Both the position numbers and the translations under genes were made by a program. A stretch of DNA of 64,000 nt from Thiobacillus sp. SCUT-2 (GTDB lineage: Bacteria; Pseudomonadota; Gammaproteobacteria; Burkholderiales; Thiobacillaceae), in the NCBI RefSeq assembly GCF_035621355.1, contig NZ_CP141769.1:2542001-2606000 (forward strand), in the 5' to 3' direction. The notes under the pieces were generated by a model that had not been told where the DNA came from, ran no database searches, and saw only the letters and a list, made by a program, of their open reading frames with translations. Within the stretch, counting starts at the first letter, position 1, and every line of letters starts with the position of its first letter. This document shows, piece after piece, positions 34,791 to 44,948 of the stretch.

Positions 34791-37627
34791 GCCGGCGCCA
34801 GCTGCGTGCCCAGCAGGGCCAGCAGCGCGCTTTCCGGCAGCGGACGGGCGTAGTAGAACCCCTGCGCGCGCAGGCAGCCGTGCCGCAGCAGGAAGGCTTC
34901 CTGCCCGGCGTGCTCGACGCCTTCGGCAATCACGCGCAGGCCCAGCTTGGCCGACAGCGCGAGGATGGCCTGGACGATGGCGGCGTCGTCTGAATCCTCG
35001 GCGACGTCGCGGATGAAGCTGCGGTCGATCTTGAGCTCGCCGATCGGCAGCAGCTTCAGCCGGCTGAGCGAGGAATGCCCGGTGCCGAAGTCGTCGATGG
35101 CGATGCCGACGCCCAGCCGGCGCAGCGCCGCCATGCTGTCGACGCCGATCGACTCGCTCTCCAGGATGCTGCTCTCGGTCAGCTCCAGCACCAGGCGGGC
35201 GGGCGCCGCGCCGGTCTCGGCGAACACCGCGGCCAGCCGCTGCGGCAGGTCCTTCTGCAGCAGCTGCTTGCCCGACAGGTTGACGTGCAGGACGAAGTCG
35301 TCCGGCAGCATGCCCTGTGCCTCCCAGCGCTTCAGCGCACGGCAGGCCTCGCGCACGACCCACTCGCCGATCGGCACGATGAGCCCGGTGTCTTCGGCAA
35401 GCGGGATGAAATGATCGGGCGAAATCGTGCCTTCCTGTTCGTCGTGCCAGCGCAGCAGCGCCTCGACCCCGCACACGCGCCGGCTGTCGAGGCAGACCAG
35501 CGGCTGGTAGTGCAGTTCGAACGCCTGCCGCTCGACTGCGCAGCGCAGCCGCGCTTCCAGCTTGATGCGCCGCATCGCACGCTCGGTGATGCCCTGCTCG
35601 TAGAAGTGGAAGGTGTTGCGGCCGCACTCCTTCGACCGGTACATCGCGGCATCGGCGTGCTTCAGCAGCGTCTCCGCATCGCGGCCGTCCTCGGGATAGA
35701 CGCTGATGCCGATGCTGGCGGAAATGTGCAGCGGATAGTTGCCGATCTGCAGCACCTTCTCCAGGGCACGGATGATCTTCTCCGCCACCGTCGCGGCGTC
35801 CCGGCCGTCGCGCACGCTCTCGAGCAGCACGACGAACTCGTCGCCGCCGAGGCGCGCCAGCGTATCCTCCTCGCGCACCAGCGACCGCAGCCGGCCGGCG
35901 GCGGCCTGCAGCACGGCGTCGCCGACCGCGTGGCCGAGGCTGTCGTTGATGGTCTTGAAGCGGTCGAGATCGATGAACAGCACGGCCATGCGGGCATCGG
36001 CGCGGTCGGCCCGGGTGGCGGCATGGCGCAGGCGATCGCGCAGCAGCGTGCGGTTCGGCAGGCCGGTCAGGGCGTCGTGGTAGGCGACGTATTCGAGATG
36101 CGCGTCCCTGTCGCGCAGCGCCTGCTCGGCCAGCCGCCAGTCGGTGACGTCCTGCACCGTGCCGATCATGCGCACCGGCGTGCCCCGCTCGTCCAGCATG
36201 ATCTCGGCGCTTTCGTGCACGATCCGCACCGCGCCATCCGGCCGTACGATGCGATGGTCGAGTGCATACGGCGTACCGGTTTCGCGCGCACGGCGCACCG
36301 CCGCCTCCACCGTTGCCCGGTCGTCCGGGTGCACGCGTGCCAGGAAGGCCTCGTAGCTCGCATCGAAATCCGCGTGTGCGACGCCGAACAGGCGGTAGAT
36401 GCCCTCCGACCAGAACAGCCGGTTGTCCGCGATCTGCCAGTCCCAGTTGCCCATCTGGGCGATGCGCTGGGCGCGGTCGAGGCTGTCCTTGGTTTCGCCG
36501 AGCTGCTGCGAAGTGCGCGCGATCTGCCGGTTCTTGCGCATGAACAGCAGCAGCGACGAGGCCAGGCTGACCAGCAGCAGGGCCAGGAGGCCGTACAGCG
36601 TGCCCAGGATGATCGGGCGGTTGGTCTCGTAGAAAGTCGGCACGCGATGGACCAGCCTGACCTCTCCCGCGATGTCATCGGGAAGGGAAAACCCCGCTTT
36701 CCGCAGTTCGGTCTCGTCGATGACGTACGCGTTGGGGCTGCGTTCGACCGGCGCCAGCTCGCGCACCGGGGTGCCTGCCAGATAGCGCACGAGCAACTCG
36801 CCCGCGGCGCGCCCCTGGCGCGGCCCGCTGGTGACGTAGCCCCCGAGCACGCCGGGATAGAGGTAGGCGTCCTCCATGCTGAAGACGACGAAACGGCCGG
36901 CGCCGACGATGGCGGCGATCGTCTCCGGCAGGGGCAGCGTACGCCCGTCGCGGTCGGCCATACTGCCCAGCGTGGTCAGGAACACGAAGCGCGCCTTGCG
37001 CGCCCGCAGCTGCGCGACCAGGTCGTCGACATGGCTGGCGGAAATGAAGCTGGCCCGGATCTCCGGGTGGCGCCGCAGCGTCTGCGCGATCTCGCTCTCG
37101 ATCGCACGGTAGGTCTCGCTGGCGTCGCCGACGATGACGATCTCGCGGATCGCCGGATCGATCTCGCGCATCAGGTGCAGATTGGGGCCGATTTCCTTCT
37201 TCTCGAACACGCCGGTGATGCGTGCGGGGTCGATCTGCGTGCGTACCGCCATGTCGTTGACGCCGGAGAAGAACACCGGCACGCCCGGAAAGATCGTGCC
37301 GAGGTGGCTGCGCGCGAACGACAGCGCGTTGTCGTCGGTGACGTAGATCGCCGCCGGCCGGTAGCCGCGGTATTTCTGCCGCAGGTAGCCGGCCATCAGG
37401 TCCGCATATGCCGGGCCGTAGCCGACGCGCTTGGTGTCGAGGTATTCCACGCTGACCGAGTAGGCCCGCGCGCTGTTTGCCTCCAGCGCCGCGACGAAGC
37501 CCTGGTGCTGGCCGCGCGTCCACGGGTATTCCTGGCTGTAGGCGTGAAGCACGAAGACCGGTGTCGGCACGGCCGCCCACGCATGCGCGCCGCATACGAT
37601 CAGGAGGAACAGCAGGACAAGGCGCAT
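34784..37627 (-). CDS. Periplasmic-sensing PAS-GGDEF-EAL protein (cyclic di-GMP turnover)
   Basis: A 947-residue protein. A signal peptide (LVLLFLLIVCGAHAWA) leads into an ABC-substrate-binding-protein-like periplasmic domain (about 25-310). A membrane helix (GLLALLLVSLASSLLLF), a PAS domain, an intact GGDEF motif (LGGDEFVVLLE) and an EAL domain (VEALLRW, DDFGTG, EGVE) follow. The key EAL acidic residues, including the DD pair, appear present. It may therefore both make and degrade cyclic di-GMP. The ATG at 37627 is chosen for its clean signal peptide; a TTG 51 nt upstream (37678) with GAGGA is an alternative. Confidence 0.9.
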   Translation of the reverse strand: MRLVLLFLLIVCGAHAWAAVPTPVFVLHAYSQEYPWTRGQHQGFVAALEANSARAYSVSVEYLDTKRVGYGPAYADLMAGYLRQKYRGYRPAAIYVTDDNALSFARSHLGTIFPGVPVFFSGVNDMAVRTQIDPARITGVFEKKEIGPNLHLMREIDPAIREIVIVGDASETYRAIESEIAQTLRRHPEIRASFISASHVDDLVAQLRARKARFVFLTTLGSMADRDGRTLPLPETIAAIVGAGRFVVFSMEDAYLYPGVLGGYVTSGPRQGRAAGELLVRYLAGTPVRELAPVERSPNAYVIDETELRKAGFSLPDDIAGEVRLVHRVPTFYETNRPIILGTLYGLLALLLVSLASSLLLFMRKNRQIARTSQQLGETKDSLDRAQRIAQMGNWDWQIADNRLFWSEGIYRLFGVAHADFDASYEAFLARVHPDDRATVEAAVRRARETGTPYALDHRIVRPDGAVRIVHESAEIMLDERGTPVRMIGTVQDVTDWRLAEQALRDRDAHLEYVAYHDALTGLPNRTLLRDRLRHAATRADRADARMAVLFIDLDRFKTINDSLGHAVGDAVLQAAAGRLRSLVREEDTLARLGGDEFVVLLESVRDGRDAATVAEKIIRALEKVLQIGNYPLHISASIGISVYPEDGRDAETLLKHADAAMYRSKECGRNTFHFYEQGITERAMRRIKLEARLRCAVERQAFELHYQPLVCLDSRRVCGVEALLRWHDEQEGTISPDHFIPLAEDTGLIVPIGEWVVREACRALKRWEAQGMLPDDFVLHVNLSGKQLLQKDLPQRLAAVFAETGAAPARLVLELTESSILESESIGVDSMAALRRLGVGIAIDDFGTGHSSLSRLKLLPIGELKIDRSFIRDVAEDSDDAAIVQAILALSAKLGLRVIAEGVEHAGQEAFLLRHGCLRAQGFYYARPLPESALLALLGTQLAPAQ

Positions 37628-37704
37628 GGAAGGAACACGAACGGAAAACAAGGACTTAACGGCCACGATGGGCCGCAACTGAAGATCGTCCTCGTTGCCG
37701 TCGC

Positions 37705-38163
37705 TCAGGGCGTGGCCGCCAGCGCGACCTTCACCGCCACCTTGCGGATGTGCCCGTCGCCGACCAGCGGCGCGTGCGCGTCGTCGGGAAAGAACACGCA
37801 GAACGATCCGGCCGGCGTGGCGACCCAGCTGGCCGGTGCGTCGCGGAAGAAGCGGATGTCGCGCGCCGCGTCGTAGTCGGTTGCCGGATCGGCGCAGTCG
37901 GCGAGCGGACGCCAGCCCATTTCATCGACACCCTCGAGCACGAGCTGGATGTCGATGTAGCGGCGATGGCATTCCAGCTTCGCATCGTCACGATGGCGCG
38001 CCTCGCAGTGCTCGACGATCGCGAACAGCGCGTCGCCGTCGATCACATGCCGCCCGGGCGTGAGCGCGTTAAGGTCGGTGCTGCGCAGGAACGCGAAGGC
38101 GCGTGCGAACCCCGGATGCAGGGTAGCGTAGCGGTCGGCCTGGGTCAGCGTCGCGAAGATCAT
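37705..38163 (-). CDS. YhcH/YjgK/YiaL (DUF386) family protein
   Basis: A 152-residue cupin-like protein. Family residues are HRRYIDIQLVLEG and the later FFPDDAHAPLVGDG. Members such as NanQ act on sugar-derived substrates or metal-dependent isomerisation, but most are uncharacterised. It lies 7 nt after ettA and would be cotranscribed. No carbohydrate gene is nearby to suggest a substrate. Confidence 0.88.
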   Translation of the reverse strand: MIFATLTQADRYATLHPGFARAFAFLRSTDLNALTPGRHVIDGDALFAIVEHCEARHRDDAKLECHRRYIDIQLVLEGVDEMGWRPLADCADPATDYDAARDIRFFRDAPASWVATPAGSFCVFFPDDAHAPLVGDGHIRKVAVKVALAATP

Positions 38164-38170
38164 CGCACGC

Positions 38171-39835
<1,665 letters not shown>

Positions 39836-39857
39836 GGATTGAATGAAACAAGCAGGG

Positions 39858-40103
39858 TTAACGGGTGGGAGTGGGGGCGGCCGCGCACGGGTCGAACTCG
39901 CATTCGTTCGCCGGATTGCGGCCGACCGAATGCCCATCGGGACACAGCCGGGTCTCGCTCGGGCAGACCAGCGGGATGTCGGGCATCGGCGGTGGGGGCG
40001 GGCCTGGCGGGGCGGGCTTCCTGTGCCCGGCCGACGGAGCCGGCGTGACGGCGCACGCCGACAGCGTCAGCAGCAGCGCGGCCGCGGCGAGTGCGCGGAT
40101 CAA
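39858..40103 (-). CDS. Small cysteine-rich lipoprotein
   Basis: An 81-residue protein with a lipoprotein signal ([12 protein letters not shown]) and a Pro-rich linker ([13 protein letters not shown]). A four-Cys domain ([18 protein letters not shown] followed by CEFDPC) then makes up the rest. Start is TTG overlapping the stop of the upstream TlpA-like gene by TTGA, so translation is coupled. The CPDG...V.R.P..CEF..C pattern is found in other small proteobacterial exported proteins of unknown role. The gap to ettA is 22 nt. Confidence 0.7.
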   Translation of the reverse strand: MIRALAAAALLLTLSACAVTPAPSAGHRKPAPPGPPPPPMPDIPLVCPSETRLCPDGHSVGRNPANECEFDPCAAAPTPTR

Positions 40104-40594
40104 GACAGTTCCTTGTCGAGCAGGGTCTTCAGCTTGGCGAAGTCGAGGTCGCCCAGTTTCTGTTCCAGGATGCGGCCATCCTTGCCGATGATGAAGCTGG
40201 TCGGCGTCAGCTGGACGTTGCCGAAGGCGCGGGCGTGCTCGCCGTTGACGTCGAGCGCGACCGGAAACGGCAATTGGCGCGTCTTGGCGAAGTTGGCGAC
40301 GTAGTTGGGCGGGTCGTAGCTCATCGCGACGGCGACCACCTCGAAGCCGCGGCCCTTGTACTGCTTGTAGGTGTCGACGAGGCCGGGCATTTCCTTGACG
40401 CAGCCCGGGCACGAAGTCGCCCAGAAGTTGACCAGGACCACCTTGCCGCGCAGATCCTTGAGCGCGATGGCCTTGCCCTGCAGCGTGGTGAACGTGGCCT
40501 CGGGGGCTTTCGGCTTGTCCATCAGGGCAAAGAACAGTGCGCCTGCGACGGCGAGGACGGCAACGACGGCGAGAAGCGGCTTGGCGAGTTTCAT
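40100..40594 (-). CDS. TlpA-like thiol:disulfide oxidoreductase
   Basis: A 164-residue exported protein. An N-terminal signal/membrane helix (LLAVVAVLAVAGALFFAL) is followed by a thioredoxin-like fold with active site SCPGC in VNFWATSCPGCVKEMPG (about residue 69) and cis-Pro loop LTPTSFIIG. ATG at 40594 gives the hydrophobic N-terminus. It is the second TlpA-type gene in the window. The downstream small lipoprotein is coupled to it. Confidence 0.87.
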   Translation of the reverse strand: MKLAKPLLAVVAVLAVAGALFFALMDKPKAPEATFTTLQGKAIALKDLRGKVVLVNFWATSCPGCVKEMPGLVDTYKQYKGRGFEVVAVAMSYDPPNYVANFAKTRQLPFPVALDVNGEHARAFGNVQLTPTSFIIGKDGRILEQKLGDLDFAKLKTLLDKELS

Positions 40595-40616
40595 GGCGGT
40601 TCCGGAGGGAAAAGGG

Positions 40617-41153
40617 TTAGCGGTATGACCGCGCAAGCTTCACATAGTGCTCGGCGGAATAGGCAAAGTAGGCGATTTCCTCGTCGGTGAGCCGGCGCAC
40701 CGGCTTGGCCGGGCGCCCGAGGTAGAGGTGGCCGGATTCGAGCACCTTGCCTTCGGGCACCAGCGACCCGGCGCCCAGCAGCACGTGTTTCTGCACCACG
40801 GCACGGTCGAGGATGATCGACCCCATGCCGATCAGGCATTCGTCCTCGATGGTGCAGGCGTGCAGGATCACGGCATGGCCGACGGTCACGCGCGCACCGA
40901 TCACCAGCGGGCCGCCGGCCGGGTTCTCCGGCGTCCTGTGCGAGACGTGCAGCACGCTGTTGTCCTGGATGTTGGTCGTCTCGCCGACGGAAATCGAGTT
41001 GACGTCACCGCGAATCACCGCGCCCGGCCACACCGAGGCATCGCGGCCGAGGCTCACCTCGCCGATGACGGTCGCGCGCGGGTGCACCCAGGCGCCGGGC
41101 GCGCACTGCGGAGCATGCCCCTGGTAGGGTGCGAGGGAATCGTTCAAGGCCAT
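40617..41153 (-). CDS. Gamma-carbonic anhydrase family protein
   Basis: A 178-residue left-handed beta-helix protein of hexapeptide repeats (ATVIGEVSLGRDASVWPGAVIRGD). The zinc His ligands of the family are present in VLHVSHRTPENP and VGHAVILHACTIED. The family includes YrdA, PaaY and true gamma-carbonic anhydrases. A role in CO2/bicarbonate exchange fits an autotroph, but sequence alone does not prove activity. ATG at 41153 matches the family start. Confidence 0.85.
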   Translation of the reverse strand: MALNDSLAPYQGHAPQCAPGAWVHPRATVIGEVSLGRDASVWPGAVIRGDVNSISVGETTNIQDNSVLHVSHRTPENPAGGPLVIGARVTVGHAVILHACTIEDECLIGMGSIILDRAVVQKHVLLGAGSLVPEGKVLESGHLYLGRPAKPVRRLTDEEIAYFAYSAEHYVKLARSYR

Positions 41154-41192
41154 GTCGGGTCCGGGGTTGAAAGACGACTGAACCGGGCACAA

Positions 41193-41200
41193 ATTATAAT
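41193..41200. promoter_or_regulatory. Palindromic -10-like box between divergent genes
   Basis: ATTATAAT reads as TATAAT on both strands in the gap between the carbonic anhydrase-like gene and prlC. It would give leaders of about 33 nt and 48 nt. Matching -35 boxes are not evident at normal spacing, so it is only a candidate. Confidence 0.35.
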
Positions 41201-41254
41201 CGTTCTGATTCACGGCATTTCCTGCGCGCCGTCGCCTCCTACGAAAGAACGTCC

Positions 41255-43312
41255 ATGACTACCCTGAAGGAAATCAATCCCCTGCTCGACTTCTCCGGCC
41301 TGCCCCGCTTCGCCGATTTCAAGCCCGAACATGTCACCCCCGCGATCGACCAGCTGCTGGCCGATTGCCGCGCCGCGGTGAAGCGGGCCGAGGCCCCCGA
41401 GACCGCAGCCGAGTGGGACGCCTTCGTCGCCCCGCTGGAGGACGCCAACGAGCGCCTCGGCCGCGCCTGGGGCCAGGTGTCGCACCTGCACTCGGTGATG
41501 GATTCGCCCGAACTGCGCGAGGTCTACAACGCCAACCTGCCGAAGATCACCGTCTACTACGCGGAACTCGGCCAGAACGAGGCGCTGTTCGCCAAGTACA
41601 GGACGCTTGCGGCGAGCCCCGCTTTCGCCGCGCTGTCCCCCGCGCGCAAGAAGATCGTCGACAACGAACTGCGCGATTTTCGTTTGGGCGGCGCCGAGCT
41701 GCCGGCCGACAGGAAGGCGCGCTTCATGCAGGTGCAGGAGGAACTGGCGCAGCTGTCGTCCAAGTTCGAGGAGAACCTGCTCGACGCGACCAACGACTAT
41801 GCCCTGATCATCGGCGACAAGGGCGAGCTCGCCGGCATTCCCGAGGACGTGCTGGAGACGGCGCGCGCCGCGGCCGAGGCCGCCGGCACCACCGGCTGGA
41901 AGTTCACCCTGCACATGCCGTCCTACCTGCCGGTGATGCAGTACGCCGACAGCCGCGAGCTGCGGCAAATCCTCTACCGCGCCTACGTCACCCGCGCGTC
42001 CGAGTTCGGCGACGCCAGGCTCGACAACACGCCGCTGATCGCGCGCATCCTGAAATTGCGCCGCGAGGCCGCCGAACTGCTGGGGTTCAGGAGCTACGCC
42101 GAGATCTCGCTCGAAGCCAAGATGGCCGAATCGCCGCGCGAGGTGCTCGACTTCCTCGACGAACTCGGCGCGCGCGCGCGCCCCTACGCTGAGAAGGACT
42201 ACGCGGAAATGACGGCCTTCGCCCGCGACGAGCTGGGGTTCGACGAGCTCGAGGCCTGGGACACCGCCTACGTCTCGGAGAAGTTGCGCGTGGCCCGCTA
42301 CAGCTTCTCCGACCAGGAGGTGAAGCAGTACTTCCCCGAACCGCGCGTGCTCGCCGGCCTGTTCAAGCTGGTCGAGACGCTCTACGGCCTGCAGGTGCGC
42401 GAGGACACGGCCCCCACCTGGCACCCCGACGTGAAGTTCTACACGCTGACCGACCACGCCGGACAACGCATCGGCCAGTTCTACCTCGACCTCTACGCAC
42501 GCGCCTCCAAGCGCGGCGGGGCGTGGATGGACGATGTCATCACGCGCCGCCGCAAGGCCGAGGGCATCCAGACGCCCGTGGCCTATCTCAACTGCAATTT
42601 CTCTGCACCAGTCGGGGGCAAGCCCGCCCTCTTCACCCACGACGAGGTCATCACGCTGTTCCACGAAGCAGGCCACGGCCTGCACCACCTGCTGACGCAG
42701 ATCGAGGAGCTGGGCGTCTCCGGCATCAACGGCGTGGAGTGGGACGCGGTCGAACTGCCGAGCCAGTTCATGGAGAACTTCTGCTGGGAATGGGACGTGC
42801 TGAAGCACATGACCGCCCACGTCGACACTGGCGCGCCGCTGCCGCGCGAACTCTTCGACAAGATGCTCGCGGCGAAGAACTTCCAGGCCGGCCTGCAGAC
42901 GCTGCGCCAGATCGAATTCGCCAGCTTCGACATGCACCTGCACGACGACTTCGACCCCAACGGCGACCGCACCGCGCAGGACCTGATCGACGACATCCGC
43001 AAAAAAGTCGCGGTCATCGTCCCGCCGGCGTACAACCGCTTCCCGAACAACTTCTCGCACATCTTCGCCGGCGGCTACGCGGCAGGCTATTACAGCTACA
43101 AGTGGGCGGAAGTGCTCTCCGCCGACGCCTACGCGCTGTTCGAGGACGAGGCCGAGGGCTACGGCGGCGTGCTGAATCCGGAAGTCGGCCACCGCTTCTG
43201 GAGCGAAATCCTCGCCCAGGGCGGCGCGCGCCCGGCGATCGAATCGTTCAAGGCCTTCCGCGGCCGCGAGCCGACGATCGACGCCCTGCTGCGCCACAAC
43301 GGCATGGCTTAA
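41255..43312 (+). CDS. prlC: Oligopeptidase A (M3 metallopeptidase)
   Basis: A 685-residue cytoplasmic zinc peptidase that degrades signal peptides and other short peptides. The active site is HEAGHGLHHLLTQ (about residue 470); E. coli has HEFGH at this place. The FAGGYAAGYYSYKWAEVLSADAYALFEDE segment and the ALLRHNGM end are typical. AAAGAAC lies upstream of the ATG. Full length. Confidence 0.95.
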   Translation: MTTLKEINPLLDFSGLPRFADFKPEHVTPAIDQLLADCRAAVKRAEAPETAAEWDAFVAPLEDANERLGRAWGQVSHLHSVMDSPELREVYNANLPKITVYYAELGQNEALFAKYRTLAASPAFAALSPARKKIVDNELRDFRLGGAELPADRKARFMQVQEELAQLSSKFEENLLDATNDYALIIGDKGELAGIPEDVLETARAAAEAAGTTGWKFTLHMPSYLPVMQYADSRELRQILYRAYVTRASEFGDARLDNTPLIARILKLRREAAELLGFRSYAEISLEAKMAESPREVLDFLDELGARARPYAEKDYAEMTAFARDELGFDELEAWDTAYVSEKLRVARYSFSDQEVKQYFPEPRVLAGLFKLVETLYGLQVREDTAPTWHPDVKFYTLTDHAGQRIGQFYLDLYARASKRGGAWMDDVITRRRKAEGIQTPVAYLNCNFSAPVGGKPALFTHDEVITLFHEAGHGLHHLLTQIEELGVSGINGVEWDAVELPSQFMENFCWEWDVLKHMTAHVDTGAPLPRELFDKMLAAKNFQAGLQTLRQIEFASFDMHLHDDFDPNGDRTAQDLIDDIRKKVAVIVPPAYNRFPNNFSHIFAGGYAAGYYSYKWAEVLSADAYALFEDEAEGYGGVLNPEVGHRFWSEILAQGGARPAIESFKAFRGREPTIDALLRHNGMA

Positions 43313-43367
43313 AGCCGGAAGCGGACCTGGCCGTTAAGCAAGGGAATTACGTCTTTCGGAGCATGGC

Positions 43368-43874
43368 ATGAAGGCACGACGACTCTTGATGGCCGCATGG
43401 CTGGCCGCGGCGACCTTTCCCGTCGGCGCTGCCCAGCTTTACCAGTGGAAGGACGCGCAGGGGCGCACGGTATACAGCGACCAGCCCCCGCCCGCGAACG
43501 TCCGCAACGCCCAGCAAAAATCGTTCAACGCCAGCGTCATCGAAACCGGCGAATCCTATGCCACGAAGTCGGCGCGCGAGCGCTACCCGGTCACGCTCTA
43601 TGCCAGCGCGTGCGGGATCCCGTGCGACCAGGCCCGGAAACTCCTGGCCGAGCGCGGCATTCCCTTCAGCAGCAAGGACCCGCAGGCCAGCCCCGAGGCG
43701 GAAGCCGACCTCAAGAAGCTGACCGGGCACAGGAGCGTGCCGGTGCTCGTCGTCGGCAGCGACAAGATCGACGGCTTCGAGGCGGAGCAGTGGCAGGCCA
43801 TGCTCGATCGCGCGGGCTACCCGAAGACCGCCCCTCCGGGCGGCAAGCCGGCTGCCGCGCCGCCACGGCCCTGA
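43368..43874 (+). CDS. DUF4124 and glutaredoxin-like domain protein, exported
   Basis: A 168-residue exported protein. A signal peptide (MAAWLAAATFPVGAA) is followed by a DUF4124 domain (QLYQWKDAQGRTVYSDQPPP, about 22-45) and a glutaredoxin-like domain (about 70-155). The active-site Cys pair is CGIPC. The cis-Pro is in RSVPVLVVGSDKIDGF. It may reduce or isomerise disulfides in the periplasm. It ends in a Pro-rich tail. The combination is known in betaproteobacteria but uncharacterised. Confidence 0.85.
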   Translation: MKARRLLMAAWLAAATFPVGAAQLYQWKDAQGRTVYSDQPPPANVRNAQQKSFNASVIETGESYATKSARERYPVTLYASACGIPCDQARKLLAERGIPFSSKDPQASPEAEADLKKLTGHRSVPVLVVGSDKIDGFEAEQWQAMLDRAGYPKTAPPGGKPAAAPPRP

Positions 43875-43964
43875 CGGCTCGCCTGAAGGACTCCGATCCA
43901 CCGCGCGCGTCTGTTCCACAAGGGCAGCGGCCCACGTGGAATCGCATGCGCTACACTCCGCGGC

Positions 43965-44738
43965 ATGAAACTCGCCGCCTGGAACGTCAATTCCCTCAAG
44001 GTCCGCCTGCCGCAATTGCTGGATTTCCTCGCCACCCGCCAGCCCGACGCGGTGTGCCTGCAGGAGACCAAGCTCACCGACGATGCCTTCCCCGTCGCCG
44101 AACTTGAAGCGGCCGGCTATCGCGCCGCGTTCGCCGGACAGAAGACCTACAACGGCGTCGCCATCCTCAGCCGCAGCGAACCGGCCGAGGTGCAGGTCGG
44201 CATCCCCGGCTTCGACGACGTGCAGAAGCGCGTCATCGCCGCCACCGTCGACGGCGTGCGCCTGGTGTGCCTCTACTGCCCCAACGGCCAGAGCCTCGAT
44301 TCCGACAAGTATCCCTACAAGCTCGGCTGGTTCGATGCGCTGGCGGCCTGGCTGAAGGACGAGCTCGTCCGCCACCCGAAGCTCGCGGTGCTGGGCGACT
44401 ACAACGTCGCGCCCGAGGACCGCGACGTCCACGACCCCAAGGCCTGGGAAGGCTCGGTCCTGGTATCGGAGCCGGAGCGCGAGAAATTCCGCGCCCTCCT
44501 GGCGCTCGGCCTCAAGGACAGCTTCCGCCTGTTCGAACAGCCTGAAAAGAGCTTTTCCTGGTGGGACTACCGCATGATGGGCTTCCGCCGCAACCATGGC
44601 CTCCGGATCGACCACATCCTCCTGTCCGAGCCGCTTGCCGCGGCCTGCACCGCCGCCGGCATCGATCGCGAGATGCGCAAGCTCGAACGCCCCTCCGATC
44701 ATGCTCCGGTGCTGGCTGAGTTCGGCGCGAACAACTGA
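43965..44738 (+). CDS. xth: Exodeoxyribonuclease III
   Basis: A 257-residue AP endonuclease/3'-exonuclease for base-excision repair. Metal and catalytic residues are seen in [31 protein letters not shown], and the C-terminal DHAPVLAEF. Length and motifs match the ExoA/Xth family. The gene follows the DUF4124 gene by 90 nt, with ATG at a CGGC-preceded start. Confidence 0.95.
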   Translation: MKLAAWNVNSLKVRLPQLLDFLATRQPDAVCLQETKLTDDAFPVAELEAAGYRAAFAGQKTYNGVAILSRSEPAEVQVGIPGFDDVQKRVIAATVDGVRLVCLYCPNGQSLDSDKYPYKLGWFDALAAWLKDELVRHPKLAVLGDYNVAPEDRDVHDPKAWEGSVLVSEPEREKFRALLALGLKDSFRLFEQPEKSFSWWDYRMMGFRRNHGLRIDHILLSEPLAAACTAAGIDREMRKLERPSDHAPVLAEFGANN

Positions 44739-44872
44739 AGCCGGCACGCTGCGGGATGGCGGGGCGCCGCGATGCCGCATCTCCAGCCAGGCATTCGCCG
44801 TGCATCGCGCCATGGCCCGCCGTGCATGGCGCATCCCGCGGGGTTTCTCCGGGTTTTCTTTTTCGTTCGACT

Positions 44873-44878
44873 TATAAT
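44873..44878 (+). promoter_or_regulatory. Candidate -10 box for the liv operon
   Basis: TATAAT lies 70 nt before the substrate-binding protein start in the 210-nt gap after xth. The upstream T-rich block (GGGTTTTCTTTTTCG) lacks a convincing -35 at 17 nt. The rest of the gap shows no gene. Confidence 0.4.
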
Positions 44879-44948
44879 TCAGACTTCCGCAGCCCGCGGA
44901 ACGGGGATTCTGTTGCATGTGTGCCACTTTGAACGGAGAAACGAGATC

